Part shown: piece after piece, positions 7,613-17,007 of the stretch
Numbering within the stretch: position 1 is the first letter of the stretch
Layout: the number at the start of each line of letters is the position of its first letter
Assembly (NCBI RefSeq): GCF_018448925.1
Contig: NZ_RCWE01000003.1
Location: 1 to 64,000, forward strand
Length of the DNA stretch: 64,000 bases
Direction of reading: 5' to 3'
Source: Photorhabdus akhurstii
Lineage (GTDB): Bacteria; Pseudomonadota; Gammaproteobacteria; Enterobacterales; Enterobacteriaceae
Made by a program: the position numbers and the translations under genes
Notes under the pieces: generated by a model
What the model saw: the letters and a program-made list of their open reading frames with translations, nothing else
What the model was told of the DNA's origin: nothing
Database searches by the model: none

Positions 7613-7957
7613 ATGGCTATCTTAGTAAACGATAACAAGATTAATATTAATGGGCACCTAATTATATTTAATCAAAAGATTATTAAGGCGATAGAAATTG
7701 ATAATGGTTCTGTTCTTGTCTTAACTGATATTCCTATAGGAGATGATGGACTAAATAATCTATTTTCTTACACAAATAATGGAGAATTTCTTTGGCAAAT
7801 AGAGCCTTCGGATTTACAAAAGGAAGGTCAAACAAATTACCCATATGAAGGGTTGAATGTTGTTGCAGGGCAATATTTTGTTGTTGATTTTTATGGAAGA
7901 AGAATATTTTTAGAACCTTATACTGGTCTATTATTATCACGAGATGTTGTAAAATAA
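7613..7957 (+). CDS. Retained immunity protein of module 4 (toxin deleted)
   Basis: A 114-residue soluble, beta-rich protein starting 8 nt after the stub stop, preceded by the weak purine run AGGATATAAA. The sequence (for example FLWQIEPSDLQ, FYGRRIFLEPYTG) resembles immunity-type proteins of polymorphic toxins but no named family is claimed. It is intact although its toxin is gone. Keeping immunity without toxin fits protection against kin that still deploy the toxin, an inference drawn from CDI biology. The next module begins 3 nt after its stop. Confidence 0.55.
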   Translation: MAILVNDNKININGHLIIFNQKIIKAIEIDNGSVLVLTDIPIGDDGLNNLFSYTNNGEFLWQIEPSDLQKEGQTNYPYEGLNVVAGQYFVVDFYGRRIFLEPYTGLLLSRDVVK

Positions 7958-7960
7958 GAT

Positions 7961-8170
7961 GTGGAGAATAACGCATTAGCGACCAGTTTGATTGGTGGAG
8001 GAGCTAATACAGGTATTCAATATATTTCTATGGTAGTATTGATTTACAATGATGTCGTTTTTGTGCATTGGACTGGCTCAAGCTATATAAAATGTGATGG
8101 TTCAAAGAATGGTCGAGTAAAGTTTTTCTTTATTAAAAATATCATATGGATATTGGTTATGTTTTTATGA
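7961..8170 (+). pseudogene. Toxin fragment with canonical VENNAL motif, module 5
   Basis: A 69-codon frame whose first codons read VENNALATSLIGGG, the canonical CdiA VENN form rather than VDNNAL. The rest is short and hydrophobic at the C-terminus (FFFIKNIIWILVMFL), without a recognisable toxin domain, so it looks truncated. It lies directly after the module 4 immunity gene and before a DUF2569-type gene that would be its partner. Confidence 0.5.
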
Positions 8171-8375
8171 ACCTAGCTATTTCTTTATTATCAAATGGTT
8201 GTGTCATTTTTTTATAGATGGAATATTTCTTTTGTCACTTGGCGATGTAAATAAGGCTATTAAAAACAGGGGTATTTATCGGACTAATAAGTTATTGGTT
8301 TATTATTATCACCTGTATGATTTACGTAGATTAATAATCAATCTTTGGATTGAAATTACTATTTGGAGAAATTTT

Positions 8376-8992
8376 ATGAAGTGTATTAAATGTGAAAACC
8401 CAGCATTACATGAATCATATTTTTGTGCAGCATGTGAAGAGAAAGAACTGAGTGGAATTGGAGGTTTTCTCTATTTTTCAGCAATAAATATTATCTTTGC
8501 AATATTAAGTTCTTTATTTGGTTCATATAAAACAATGACAATCTTGATTTCTGGTTATGATTTTCTCGGTGAATTACGTATCCTTATAGGATTTGAGTTT
8601 ATACCCGTTATCTTTCAAGTTGCTTCTTTGTTGGCTGCACTCGCTCACCCCGGTTACATAGTTACCTATGCTCCCGGGGATTCACTCTCTGGCCGTCGTG
8701 ATATATCTTGAAATCCATAGGGTATATTTGTTTTACCATTATTTTTGGAGTTGCACTTTATACACCTGTTCTTTTCTTTAGAAAAAATAAAAAAACACCT
8801 TTGTTTTATATTATCCTTTTGGTTTTTACTTTATTATTTGTAATAACCGATTTAGCATTGGCTCATTATGTATATGAAATAAAACTGGATTATAATTATC
8901 TTTTCTTGCTTTTCAGAACTGTGCTTTATGCGTGTATATGGATACCTTATTTTATTATATCTGTTCGAGTTAAAATAACATTTATAAGGTAA
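8376..8992 (+). pseudogene. DUF2569-type membrane (immunity?) gene split by a palindromic repeat
   Basis: The N-terminal part from ATG 8376 starts MKCIKCENPALHE with a CxxC zinc-ribbon-like head (CIKC, CAAC), then GIGGFLYF typical of DUF2569, and runs in frame only to about 8630. After roughly 80-100 bp of palindromic repeat, the C-terminal part resumes in another frame (8708-8992). It ends with the DUF2569 signature ACIWIPYFIISVRVK. Together the parts would make a four-helix membrane protein of about 180 residues, so the repeat both inserted and shifted the frame. Its position after the VENNAL fragment suggests it was an immunity gene, though DUF2569 proteins also occur elsewhere. Confidence 0.6.
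8630..8735. repeat. Photorhabdus-type dispersed palindromic repeat
   Basis: The core is an imperfect palindrome: CCCCGG (8648-8653) pairs with CCGGGG (8674-8679), and CATAG (8657-8661) with CTATG (8666-8670), around a TTAC loop. From memory, similar sequence with a 'CTCACCCC...GGGGATTCACTC' core is scattered through Photorhabdus genomes; this was not checked by search. The outer limits are approximate. It interrupts the DUF2569-type gene. Confidence 0.55.
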
Positions 8993-9796
8993 TGATTAAA
9001 ATTAAACTATTTTGCAAGCAATATTGAACAAGAAATAATAATAAGTGAATTTTTTGTAACTAATATTTATCCAAAAAATATGATAGTAAAAATTATCCTG
9101 GCCTTGTGAATTGTTCCCCAAAAATTAGACAATTTAAATCACGCGTTTATTAAGGTCTGAACCCTGTATTTTATGGAGTTCAGACTATTTAATTTCTATT
9201 TAATTCGTAAGCGTTCGGGAAAAAAGTAAAAGTATTATAGTCAAGATAATTTTTCGTTCTATTATTAATAACTGTATTAATTGCATAATGATTTTGGCTG
9301 CTAATTATTTTTTTACAATCAAACATGCGTCTCAATATTATGCTGAAATGATCAAGAATAGCAAATGGAATAATCCAAAGGTTGTATATAATTTGGAGAG
9401 CAGTTCTGTTGGTAAGTAAATGTTAATATATTGTAAGATGTAAAAGGTGGTTAATTTATTCTTTATCAGATAGATATGAACTTGGTATAACAATGATATT
9501 AGGAGAGCCAGGTAAACGGATTTTTACGTTAAGACTATTTTTCAATTGTCATGAATTTTCTTTTTTCCCTATTCAGGGCCTGTATCTGGTTAACTTTAAA
9601 ATTAATTATTGCCTTAATTTTCTTTTTCTTATCTGGATATTTTAATTTTACTCAAGAAAACTTCTTGCTTTGTTTAAAATTAGGAACTTTGGGAGAGTCT
9701 GTTGATAGAATAGAATGTTGATTCATATATTATTGTTAACGTAATTTATATTCAAATACTGGAATAATTAAATCACATTTTTATTGTTATAAATCT
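8993..9796. other. AT-rich gene-poor stretch with module debris
   Basis: There is no convincing gene in about 800 bp. It contains an insertion-sequence-end-like string near 9113-9131. It also has a hairpin with arms GTCTGAAC (9155-9162) and GTTCAGAC (9178-9185), terminator-like. Short frames are present: 43 codons at 9288-9419, and another around 9490-9650 with a hydrophobic end. These may be remains of further toxin-immunity pairs, but nothing identifies them. Base composition is like the module array, so the island probably extends to about 9780. Confidence 0.4.
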
Positions 9797-10321
9797 TTAT
9801 AAATTAGGATTGAAAGAATCTATTGATTTAGCAATAAGCTTTTTCCCACATTTTTGGCAGATATAATGACTTTCTCCTCGCAGAATTTTATTATGGCGTC
9901 GCAGGGTTAGTTCATGTTGCTGGCAACTACAGTAATAAGTAAAAGTTTGACTGCGTACTGAGTCGATTTTAAATTTGTGTGTACGGTTAGCTGGAATGTT
10001 TAGTACTTCTTCCATCATCCAACGCCACTGTTTCCCATGTGGAGGTACTTTCCCAAAGTAGCGATAAACCAATAGATGAGCTAATTCGTGAGGCACAACT
10101 TCATCAATAAAAGCTTGTTGGTTTTCAATCAGTAACACGGGATTCAGGCGGATTTCCCAATTTTTTATATAGGCGCTGCCCGCGGTGGTTCCCCGCTGGC
10201 GGTAGTTTATTGTAGGTTCAGGAAAGTCACGGTTGAGATATGAGTTTGCCTGTAGCAGTTTTTGCCGCAAGGTATTCATAACGGCTTGTTGTAGAGAAAT
10301 TGGAACGCTAGCTAATTTCAT
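9797..10321 (-). CDS. sprT: SprT family zinc metalloprotease-like protein
   Basis: A 174-residue SprT protein. The metallopeptidase signature HELAH is at residues 78-82. A C-terminal zinc-ribbon has cysteine pairs in YYCSCQQH and YICQKCGKK. Length and order match enterobacterial SprT (about 165 residues). In E. coli sprT lies near metK, and here it is the next gene after metK on the same strand, so this is core chromosome and marks the end of the toxin island. The precise role of bacterial SprT is not settled; the eukaryotic relative Spartan degrades DNA-protein crosslinks. It is separated from metK by a strong terminator, so it probably has its own promoter. Confidence 0.9.
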   Translation of the reverse strand: MKLASVPISLQQAVMNTLRQKLLQANSYLNRDFPEPTINYRQRGTTAGSAYIKNWEIRLNPVLLIENQQAFIDEVVPHELAHLLVYRYFGKVPPHGKQWRWMMEEVLNIPANRTHKFKIDSVRSQTFTYYCSCQQHELTLRRHNKILRGESHYICQKCGKKLIAKSIDSFNPNL

Positions 10322-10420
10322 GTGTTGAAAATGATAGATAGGAATTAGTGAATTTTATTAGAAATCCTTGAACAACCGATAGTAATATTTTTAGGGCTCC
10401 TTCGGTCGTCAGCTAATGTT

Positions 10421-10456
10421 AAAAAAGCCCGGTTTAGTTATCCAAACGGGCTTTTC
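10421..10456 (-). terminator. metK terminator
   Basis: The stem AAAAGCCCG (10423-10431) pairs with CGGGCTTTT (10447-10455), with further TTT/AAA pairing inside. On the minus strand a T-run follows, directly downstream of metK. The T-rich flanks on both sides would let it work in either direction. Confidence 0.8.
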
Positions 10457-10468
10457 GTATTTATATTT

Positions 10469-11641
10469 TTACATATTCATCGCTGATAGCTTCAAACCCG
10501 CAGCATCACGCAGTGCTTCTGCTTTATCAGTGGCTTCCCACGGGAACTGTGGACGACCAAAATGACCATAAGCGGCAGTATCGCGATAGATTGGGTGTAA
10601 TAGATCCAGCATCTGAATCAAACCGTAAGGGCGTAAATCAAAGAATTCACGTACCAGCAGAGTCAGAGTTGCGGTTGAAACTTTTTCAGTACCGAATGTT
10701 TCCACCATGATGGACGTGGGTTCTGCAACGCCGATAGCGTAAGAAACTTGAATTTCACAACGATCAGCCAGGCCGGCAGCGACAATATTTTTTGCTACAT
10801 AGCGTGCCGCATAAGCCGCTGAACGGTCAACTTTGGATGGATCTTTACCAGAGAATGCTCCACCACCGTGACGTGCCATACCACCGTAAGTATCTACGAT
10901 AATTTTACGGCCAGTCAGACCACAATCACCCATCGGGCCACCAATGACAAAACGACCGGTTGGGTTAATGAAATATTTGGTTGTTGGATTTAACCATTCA
11001 GCAGGTAGAACCGGCTTGATGATCTCTTCCATGACGGCTTCTTGCAGATCTTTCTGGCTAATATTTTCAGCATGCTGTGTGGAAAGTACAACCGCGTCAA
11101 CGCCGACAATTTTGTCGTTATTGTATTGGAACGTGACTTGGCTTTTAGCATCGGGACGTAACCAAGGCAGTACACCATTTTTTCGAACTTCGGCTTGACG
11201 TTGAACCAGGCGGTGCGCATAGGTGATAGGCGCGGGCATGAGTACGTCAGTTTCGTTGGTTGCATAACCAAACATTAGCCCTTGGTCGCCAGCACCTTGT
11301 TGCAGGGGATCTTCACGGTCAACACCTTGGTTAATATCCGGTGACTGTTTACCAATGGCGCTTAATACTGCGCATGAGTTCGCATCAAAACCCATTTCAG
11401 AATTAACATAACCAATCTCTCGAACTGTTTGTCGCGTAATTTCTTCAATATCAACCCAAGCGCTGGTAGTAATTTCACCACCAACCATAACCATGCCAGT
11501 TTTAACATAGGTTTCACAGGCAACTCGTGCTTTTGGATCTTGTTCCAGAATAGCATCAAGAACGGCATCAGATATTTGGTCTGCAATTTTATCAGGATGC
11601 CCTTCGGAAACAGACTCGGAAGTGAAAAGGTATGTGGTCAT
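10469..11641 (-). CDS. metK: S-adenosylmethionine synthetase
   Basis: MetK makes S-adenosylmethionine from methionine and ATP, the cell's main methyl donor and the start of spermidine synthesis. The 390-residue sequence closely follows E. coli MetK (384). Seen are the substrate-loop motif [13 protein letters not shown] near residue 15, [12 protein letters not shown] near 117 and the P-loop-like [16 protein letters not shown] near 260. The start ATG at 11641 has only a distant AAGG upstream. It is divergent from speA, so methyl-donor and polyamine genes share a 630-bp control region. In E. coli metK is repressed by MetJ; candidate met boxes lie upstream at 11682-11705. Confidence 0.97.
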   Translation of the reverse strand: MTTYLFTSESVSEGHPDKIADQISDAVLDAILEQDPKARVACETYVKTGMVMVGGEITTSAWVDIEEITRQTVREIGYVNSEMGFDANSCAVLSAIGKQSPDINQGVDREDPLQQGAGDQGLMFGYATNETDVLMPAPITYAHRLVQRQAEVRKNGVLPWLRPDAKSQVTFQYNNDKIVGVDAVVLSTQHAENISQKDLQEAVMEEIIKPVLPAEWLNPTTKYFINPTGRFVIGGPMGDCGLTGRKIIVDTYGGMARHGGGAFSGKDPSKVDRSAAYAARYVAKNIVAAGLADRCEIQVSYAIGVAEPTSIMVETFGTEKVSTATLTLLVREFFDLRPYGLIQMLDLLHPIYRDTAAYGHFGRPQFPWEATDKAEALRDAAGLKLSAMNM

Positions 11642-11681
11642 TATATAACGTTACCTTAAAATATAATTTCAGTTTGGAAAT

Positions 11682-11705
11682 GGATGGATTAACATCTAGA
11701 TGGCT
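11682..11705 (-). promoter_or_regulatory. Candidate MetJ operator (tandem met boxes)
   Basis: Three adjacent octamers, GGATGGAT, TAACATCT and AGATGGCT, match the AGACGTCT met-box consensus at 4, 5 and 6 of 8 positions. They lie 40-65 bp upstream of metK. Tandem degenerate boxes are the known MetJ pattern. This is suggestive, not proven. Confidence 0.4.
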
Positions 11706-12261
11706 ATTCTAGGGTAATTCTTATCCATGTGCTAGATTTTTTTAGTTCATCAAGTAATTTTCATCGGGTGAATGAATAATTTCTTGGTTTATATGTCAGT
11801 TTCTGTCAATTTCATTTTGCAATTTTATGTAATTGCGAGTATAAACAGCGGCCGTAGTTGAATGATTTGTGCTACAGACTCGCAGAAAGCTAAACAGCTT
11901 CTGTTTCTCAATCGAGAAATGGCTCCTTAGATATGAGTCATGTGTGGGGGTGAATGGGGTAATGAACCATTATCTGCTGATTGCAAATGGCCAACAGCCA
12001 CACTTGTCGTCGGATGTATCCGCGTCTTTTTCCTTTCTTTTCAATATGTCTTTAGTTCGATGTTATCTGTTGTCTGCAAACAGGCCGGATATGTCGGACA
12101 GGCGTATTGTCACTCGGTAATTTTGTCATTGTTTAGTAGTAACTAAACGCTTATTTACAACTTGAGAGCATGCTTTTCCCTGATATTTCTCAACACGCGA
12201 GAGTATAGCGTTTGGGTTTATTTATTAATTACAGGCGAAGGTGAAAAACTCTAACTCCCTT

Positions 12262-12267
12262 AAGGAG
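12262..12267 (+). promoter_or_regulatory. Ribosome binding site deciding the speA start
   Basis: AAGGAG with 6-nt spacing to ATG 12274. It favours the shorter speA product over the GTG-initiated extension. Confidence 0.75.
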
Positions 12268-12273
12268 ACTGCC

Positions 12274-14178
12274 ATGAATGATAATATCGCTCGTAAAATG
12301 CAACAGACTTACAATATTGCATACTGGGGAGGGAGTTACTACTACGTCAATGATCTTGGCAATGTTAGTGTGTGTCCAAATCCTGATTTGCCGGGGGCAA
12401 GAATTGATCTTGCGGAATTGGTGAAAAGAGTTCAGCAGGAGCAGAAAAATTTGCGCTTGCCGGCGCTATTTTGTTTCCCTCAAATCCTGCAACATCGTTT
12501 GCGTTCAATCAACGCTGCATTTAAACGTGCTAGAGAGTCATATGGTTATAAAGGCGATTACTTTTTAGTTTATCCCATTAAAGTTAACCAACAACGCCGC
12601 GTTATTGAAGCACTGGCCAGTTCCGGCGAACCTTTAGGGCTTGAGGCTGGCTCCAAAGCCGAGCTAATGGCGGTGCTAGCGCATGCGGGCATGACTCGTA
12701 CCGTTATCGTATGTAATGGATATAAAGATCGTGAATATATTCGTCTGGCGCTGATAGGTGAAAAGTTAGGTCACAAGGTTTACTTGGTTATCGAAAAAAT
12801 GTCTGAGATTGCCCAGGTATTGGAAGAAGCTGAACGATTGAATGTGATCCCTCGCTTGGGAGTTCGTGCACGTTTGGCATCTCAGGGGTCAGGCAAATGG
12901 CAGGCCAGTGGCGGTGAAAAATCGAAGTTTGGGCTGGCGGCGACTCAGGTATTGCAATTGGTTGAGACTTTACGCGCAGTGGATCGACTTGATAGTCTAC
13001 AATTATTGCATTTTCACCTTGGCTCGCAGTTGGCGAATATCCGTGATATTGCAACAGGCGTCCGTGAATCAGCGCGTTTTTATGTCGAGTTACATAAACT
13101 AGGTGTCAATATTCAATGTTTTGATGTTGGTGGTGGATTAGGTGTTGATTATGAAGGGACCCGTTCTCAATCTGATTGTTCTGTGAACTATGGGTTGAAT
13201 GAATATGCCAACAATGTCATTTGGGGTATTGGTGATGCTTGTGATGAGCATGGTTTACCCCATCCGACAGTTATTACCGAATCCGGTCGCGCTCTGACCG
13301 CTCATCATACCGTCTTGGTCTCCAATGTTATCGGGGTTGAGCGTAATGAATTTACGCAGACGACGCCACCGGCAGAGGATGCTTCCCGTCCGCTCGCCAG
13401 TTTGTGGGAAACATGGCAGGAGATGCACTCGGAAGGAAATAGACGCTCTTTACGTGAATCGTTGCATGATGGTCAGCTTGATCTGCATGATGTTCATACA
13501 CAATATGCTCATGGCATGTTGGATTTGACAGAACGAGCGTGGGCGGAAGAGTTATATCTGAATATCTGTCGCCGTATTCAACAGGATCTTGATCCAAGCA
13601 ACCGTGCTCACCGGCCAATTATTGATGAGCTGCAAGAGCGTATGGCAGACAAATTCTATGTGAATTTTTCACTGTTTCAGTCTATGCCTGATGCATGGGG
13701 TATTGATCAATTGTTTCCTGTGTTACCCATTGAGGGGCTGGATAAGCCGTTGGATCGCCGGGCGGTATTGTTAGATATCACCTGTGACTCCGATGGTATT
13801 ATTGATCATTATGTGGATGGTGATGGTGTAGCAGCGACAATGCCGATGCCTGCTTATGATCCTGATTGCCCGCCAATGATTGGTTTCTTTATGGTCGGAG
13901 CATATCAGGAAATTCTTGGCAATATGCATAACCTGTTTGGCGATACAGCGGCTATTGATGTTTATGTATTTGATAATGGCGAAGTGACCTATAACCAAAG
14001 TGAAGAGGGGGATTCAGTCGCTGATATGCTGCAATATGTGAAACTGGACCCTAACGTACTGATGGCCCGTTTCCGTGATCAAGTAAAAAGCACAGATTTG
14101 GATACAGGTTTGCAAGAGCAATTTTTACTGGAATTTGAAAGTGGTCTTTATGGCTACACATATCTGGAAGATGAATAA
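12274..14178 (+). CDS. speA: Biosynthetic arginine decarboxylase
   Basis: SpeA converts arginine to agmatine with pyridoxal phosphate, the first step of the agmatine route to putrescine. The start is ATG 12274 because AAGGAG at 12262-12267 sits 6 nt before it; an in-frame GTG at 12241 is open but has no such site. This gives 634 residues against 658 in E. coli, the difference being at the N-terminus. Visible signatures are [10 protein letters not shown] (the PLP lysine), the [12 protein letters not shown] region, [11 protein letters not shown] and ITCDSDG near the C-terminal active-site half. speB follows on the same strand after 169 bp, completing the pathway. Confidence 0.96.
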   Translation: MNDNIARKMQQTYNIAYWGGSYYYVNDLGNVSVCPNPDLPGARIDLAELVKRVQQEQKNLRLPALFCFPQILQHRLRSINAAFKRARESYGYKGDYFLVYPIKVNQQRRVIEALASSGEPLGLEAGSKAELMAVLAHAGMTRTVIVCNGYKDREYIRLALIGEKLGHKVYLVIEKMSEIAQVLEEAERLNVIPRLGVRARLASQGSGKWQASGGEKSKFGLAATQVLQLVETLRAVDRLDSLQLLHFHLGSQLANIRDIATGVRESARFYVELHKLGVNIQCFDVGGGLGVDYEGTRSQSDCSVNYGLNEYANNVIWGIGDACDEHGLPHPTVITESGRALTAHHTVLVSNVIGVERNEFTQTTPPAEDASRPLASLWETWQEMHSEGNRRSLRESLHDGQLDLHDVHTQYAHGMLDLTERAWAEELYLNICRRIQQDLDPSNRAHRPIIDELQERMADKFYVNFSLFQSMPDAWGIDQLFPVLPIEGLDKPLDRRAVLLDITCDSDGIIDHYVDGDGVAATMPMPAYDPDCPPMIGFFMVGAYQEILGNMHNLFGDTAAIDVYVFDNGEVTYNQSEEGDSVADMLQYVKLDPNVLMARFRDQVKSTDLDTGLQEQFLLEFESGLYGYTYLEDE

Positions 14179-14250
14179 TCTTCTGGTGTTAATTAAGCCT
14201 CCTGTATACAGATAATGTTATTTATATAAACCAGATACAGAATGCAGAAA

Positions 14251-14278
14251 AATGGGGTTATCTCAGAAATACCCCATT
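14251..14278 (+). terminator. Hairpin between speA and speB
   Basis: AATGGGGT (14251-14258) pairs perfectly with ACCCCATT (14271-14278) around a 12-nt loop. No T-run follows, so it is more likely a partial terminator or processing hairpin than a full stop. Confidence 0.45.
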
Positions 14279-14347
14279 TCGTCATGGCATGGGTATTCTG
14301 GTATTAAGTAACTTTGTCCTGTCAGGAAACTTTTGAGGATATATCTC

Positions 14348-15271
14348 ATGACAATAAGTACCTTGGGCAACCAACAAGATGACTCTTTGGTTTCAAATGC
14401 CTTCGGTTTCCTGCGCTTTCCGTTGAATTTCCAGCCATATTCTAGCGATGCAGAGTGGGTAATTACCGGGGTGCCATTTGATATGGCAACATCAGGCCGT
14501 GCAGGTAGCCGCCACGGGCCTGCGGCTATTCGTCAGGTTTCTACCAACTTGGCATGGGAAAGCCGCCGTTGGCCGTGGGATTTTAAATTACGCAATTGTC
14601 TTAACGTTGTGGATTGTGGTGATTTAGTCTTCAACTTTGGTGATGCTCAGGATATGAGTGATAAGTTGCAAGCTCATGCTGAAAAAGTGCTGGCTTCCGG
14701 TAAGCGTATGCTCTCTTTTGGTGGCGACCACTTTATTACTTTGCCTTTGCTACGCGCTCATGCCAAATATTTCGGCAAAATGGCTCTGGTTCATTTTGAT
14801 GCTCATGCTGATACCTATCCAAATGGCAGTCAATTTGATCACGGCACCATGTTCTATCACGCGCCAAATGAAGGGTTGATCGACCCGCACCATTCAGTAC
14901 AAATTGGTATTCGTACTGAACATGGACGGGACAATGGTTTTACAGTGCTGGATGCTGATCAGGTTAATGATCGTAGTGTGGATGATTTGCTTGCTCAGAT
15001 AAAAGAGACGGTTGGTGATATGCCGGTTTACCTGACTTTCGATATCGATTGTCTTGATCCGGCTTTTGCACCAGGTACGGGTACACCCGTCATTGGTGGT
15101 TTGACAACCGATCGAGCACTGAAATTACTGCGTGGTTTGCAACCGCTAAATATTGTCGGTATGGATGTGGTGGAAGTCGCTCCAGCGTATGATCAGTCTG
15201 AAATTACGGCTCTGGCAGGTGCGACTATTGCACTGGAGATGCTCTATTTACAGGCGGCTAAGAAGCGCTAA
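14348..15271 (+). CDS. speB: Agmatinase
   Basis: SpeB hydrolyses agmatine to putrescine and urea using a binuclear manganese centre. The metal-binding motifs of the arginase/agmatinase family are all present: FGGDHF near residue 125, HFDAHADTY near 148 and [12 protein letters not shown] near 229. Start ATG 14348 is chosen because GAGGA at 14335-14339 lies 8 nt upstream and the product (307 residues) then matches E. coli SpeB (306); the upstream TTG would add five residues. Together with speA it gives a complete arginine-to-putrescine route. Confidence 0.96.
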   Translation: MTISTLGNQQDDSLVSNAFGFLRFPLNFQPYSSDAEWVITGVPFDMATSGRAGSRHGPAAIRQVSTNLAWESRRWPWDFKLRNCLNVVDCGDLVFNFGDAQDMSDKLQAHAEKVLASGKRMLSFGGDHFITLPLLRAHAKYFGKMALVHFDAHADTYPNGSQFDHGTMFYHAPNEGLIDPHHSVQIGIRTEHGRDNGFTVLDADQVNDRSVDDLLAQIKETVGDMPVYLTFDIDCLDPAFAPGTGTPVIGGLTTDRALKLLRGLQPLNIVGMDVVEVAPAYDQSEITALAGATIALEMLYLQAAKKR

Positions 15272-15297
15272 AGAGCACGTAGTCTTAATATAGCCTT

Positions 15298-15343
15298 AGG
15301 GGATAGTGAGATAAGCTCGTGCTGAGTTGTGGCGCTATCCCCT
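15298..15343 (+). terminator. Possible terminator hairpin after speB
   Basis: Arms AGGGGATAG (15298-15306) and CTATCCCCT (15335-15343) pair perfectly over 9 bp, with a 28-nt loop and only a short following T content. It is a moderate candidate for the speB end. Confidence 0.4.
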
Positions 15344-15407
15344 TGAAACTCGGCTATTTTGATTGATGTAACCTTTATATGCTTTTCTGGATTCTCTTTG
15401 TCATTTT

Positions 15408-15798
15408 TTACATGCGAGCATCAATTAACCGAATATCATATTGAGAGAAAATACTATCGGCTGAAATCAATGTCAGTCCTTCCATCTGAGATTGAACAAT
15501 TAGCATCCTATCAAAAGGATCACTATGATAGCGTGGTAAGTCCCCTGCGTACTCAGCATGGGAATGGGATATAGGTAGGTAGTGGAAAGAAGTTATTCTT
15601 CTCCATAGCAATTTCAAAGTCGGCTCTGAAGTCCAGTTTACCGATGGAGCGTTTAATAGATATTTCCCAAGGCGTAACCGCGCTAACATGAACAATGTTT
15701 GCCCCTTTGGACAAAATATTCCGAGTAATTGGCCCCAGTTTTGAATTATTGGTGAGCCACCAGATAAAAACATGTGTATCAAGCAACAAACGTTTCAC
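15408..15798 (-). pseudogene. Frameshifted PIN-domain (VapC-like) toxin
   Basis: The N-terminal frame (15553-15798) begins MKRLLLDTHVFIWWL, the acidic first motif of PIN RNases of the type found beside Phd antitoxins. The C-terminal frame (ending 15408) carries SHSHAEYAGDLPRYHSDPFD and LISADSIFSQYD, the second half of the same family. They meet at a run reading CTACCTACCTAT on the minus strand (plus 15572-15582), where one extra 4-bp unit explains the shift. Removing it would restore about 128 residues, the normal length. The toxin is therefore probably inactive, while the antitoxin gene overlapping it by 4 nt remains open. Confidence 0.75.
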
Positions 15799-16028
15799 TT
15801 GTCACCTTCAAACATGAACTGAATTTCCCGATCTGCATCAAAAAAATCTTCTCCTATGGTAATAAGATCTTCGAATCCTCCAGGAACTCTATTTTGTTGG
15901 GTTATTGGTACAATCTGGACATAAGGCTTGCCAGCTTTGGCTATGATGATAACTTCACCACTGACAGCTTTGTCAGCTAGTTGGCTTAAGTTACTTTTAG
16001 CTTCATGCATATTTGCTTGGATAGTCAT
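15795..16028 (-). CDS. Phd/YefM-family antitoxin
   Basis: A 77-residue antitoxin starting MTIQANMHEAKSNLSQLADKA, the Phd/YefM DNA-binding opening. It is followed by a central GEVIIIAKAGKPYVQIVP segment and an acidic toxin-binding tail. The start at 16028 is chosen over the upstream ATG at 16070 because it begins the family domain and has GAGGG 8 nt before it. It overlaps the PIN gene by 4 nt (ATGA), so the two were one operon. It would neutralise the toxin and repress its own promoter; an inverted repeat that could be its operator lies just upstream. Confidence 0.85.
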   Translation of the reverse strand: MTIQANMHEAKSNLSQLADKAVSGEVIIIAKAGKPYVQIVPITQQNRVPGGFEDLITIGEDFFDADREIQFMFEGDK

Positions 16029-16041
16029 AATAAAGCCCTCA

Positions 16042-16064
16042 TACTTGGCTAGATTAGCTAAGTA
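16042..16064. promoter_or_regulatory. Inverted-repeat operator of the toxin-antitoxin operon
   Basis: TACTTGGCTA and TTAGCTAAGTA form an interrupted palindrome (TACTT-GCTA / TAGC-AAGTA) 14-36 bp upstream of the antitoxin start. The position and form fit Phd-type autoregulation. Confidence 0.5.
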
Positions 16065-16201
16065 TGACAAAAAATGCCGAAATAACCGGCAATTTTTTTG
16101 TTACATAGAATTGAGATGCCACAGTGTTGGACTGGGCATCTGCTAGTAGCATACTTTTTAAATCAAAGAATGATATTTTTTAGCGTTATTTAGCGCTGTT
16201 T

Positions 16202-16915
16202 CTAATTTCTTTTCTTTTTCCCACGCATGAGATTCAGTGTTTCTACTGCCATTGAGAAGAACATAGCGAAATAGATGTAACCTTTAGGTATATGCACTTG
16301 TACGCTTTCCAGAATAAGGGTAAAGCCCACAAGGATTAAGAACGACAGCGCCAGCATTTTGACGGAGGGGTGACGATCAACGAATTCGCCGATAGGACGA
16401 GCGGCTAGCATCATAACACCGACCGCTATGATAACGGCTGCCATCATAATGAATAGATGATCGGACAGACCAACAGCGGTAATGACTGAATCCAGGCTGA
16501 AAATAATGTCCAGCAACATAATCTGGATGATGGCTCCCAAGAAAGAGTGAACAGGACGTTTTAGCTCTCCTTCATTGTCACCTTCGATAGCTTCGTGGAT
16601 TTCTTTGCTGGCTTTCCAGATCAGGAACAGACCACCGAAGAATAGGATTAAATCACGGGCAGAAACATCATGCTCAAAAGCTGTCAATATCGGGTAGGTT
16701 AGCCGAATAACCCAGGCAATAGATGCTAACAGCGCCAAGCGCATTAGCATTGCTCCCATTAGTCCGATTTTACGTGCTCTATTTTGTTGATGGTTAGGGA
16801 GTTTTGCCACAACAAGTGACAAAAAGATAATGTTATCAATCCCTAAAACGATTTCTAGAATTGTCAGGGTGGCAAGTGCCATCCAAGCTTGGGGATCAAC
16901 AATCCATTCTAACAT
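16202..16915 (-). CDS. ygdQ: TerC-family inner-membrane protein YgdQ
   Basis: A 237-residue polytopic membrane protein of the TerC family, with about seven hydrophobic segments. The family's acidic intramembrane motifs are visible: LEIVLGIDNIIF near residue 20 and LLDIIFSLDSVITAVG near 133. Such proteins are thought to move metal ions such as manganese; the specific substrate of YgdQ is not established. It lies directly after mutH on the same strand, as in E. coli (mutH-ygdQ), with a 92-bp gap. Its basic C-terminus (RGKKKRN) is consistent with a cytoplasmic tail. Confidence 0.9.
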   Translation of the reverse strand: MLEWIVDPQAWMALATLTILEIVLGIDNIIFLSLVVAKLPNHQQNRARKIGLMGAMLMRLALLASIAWVIRLTYPILTAFEHDVSARDLILFFGGLFLIWKASKEIHEAIEGDNEGELKRPVHSFLGAIIQIMLLDIIFSLDSVITAVGLSDHLFIMMAAVIIAVGVMMLAARPIGEFVDRHPSVKMLALSFLILVGFTLILESVQVHIPKGYIYFAMFFSMAVETLNLMRGKKKRN

Positions 16916-17007
16916 TGCTTATTAAAACCTTAAGGTAAAAATCTAATTATACGCGCGATTAAGTGCAAGGTAAGTATGCCAATGTAAAAATCAGTCATGG
17001 CTCAACG

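Larger units (their letters stand above)
11642..12273. other. Divergent metK/speA control region
   Basis: About 630 bp separate the two divergent starts. The metK side carries met-box-like octamers. The rest has no identifiable small gene: the two overlapping 68-83 codon frames at 11869-12146 have no supporting features, although a short uncharacterised leader gene cannot be excluded. The strand just before speA has a clear ribosome binding site. Confidence 0.5.

Noticed and set aside
11869-12146. Two overlapping 68-83 codon frames upstream of speA
   Set aside because: There is no ribosome binding site, no conserved motif, and the frames overlap each other. They are better treated as part of the control region.
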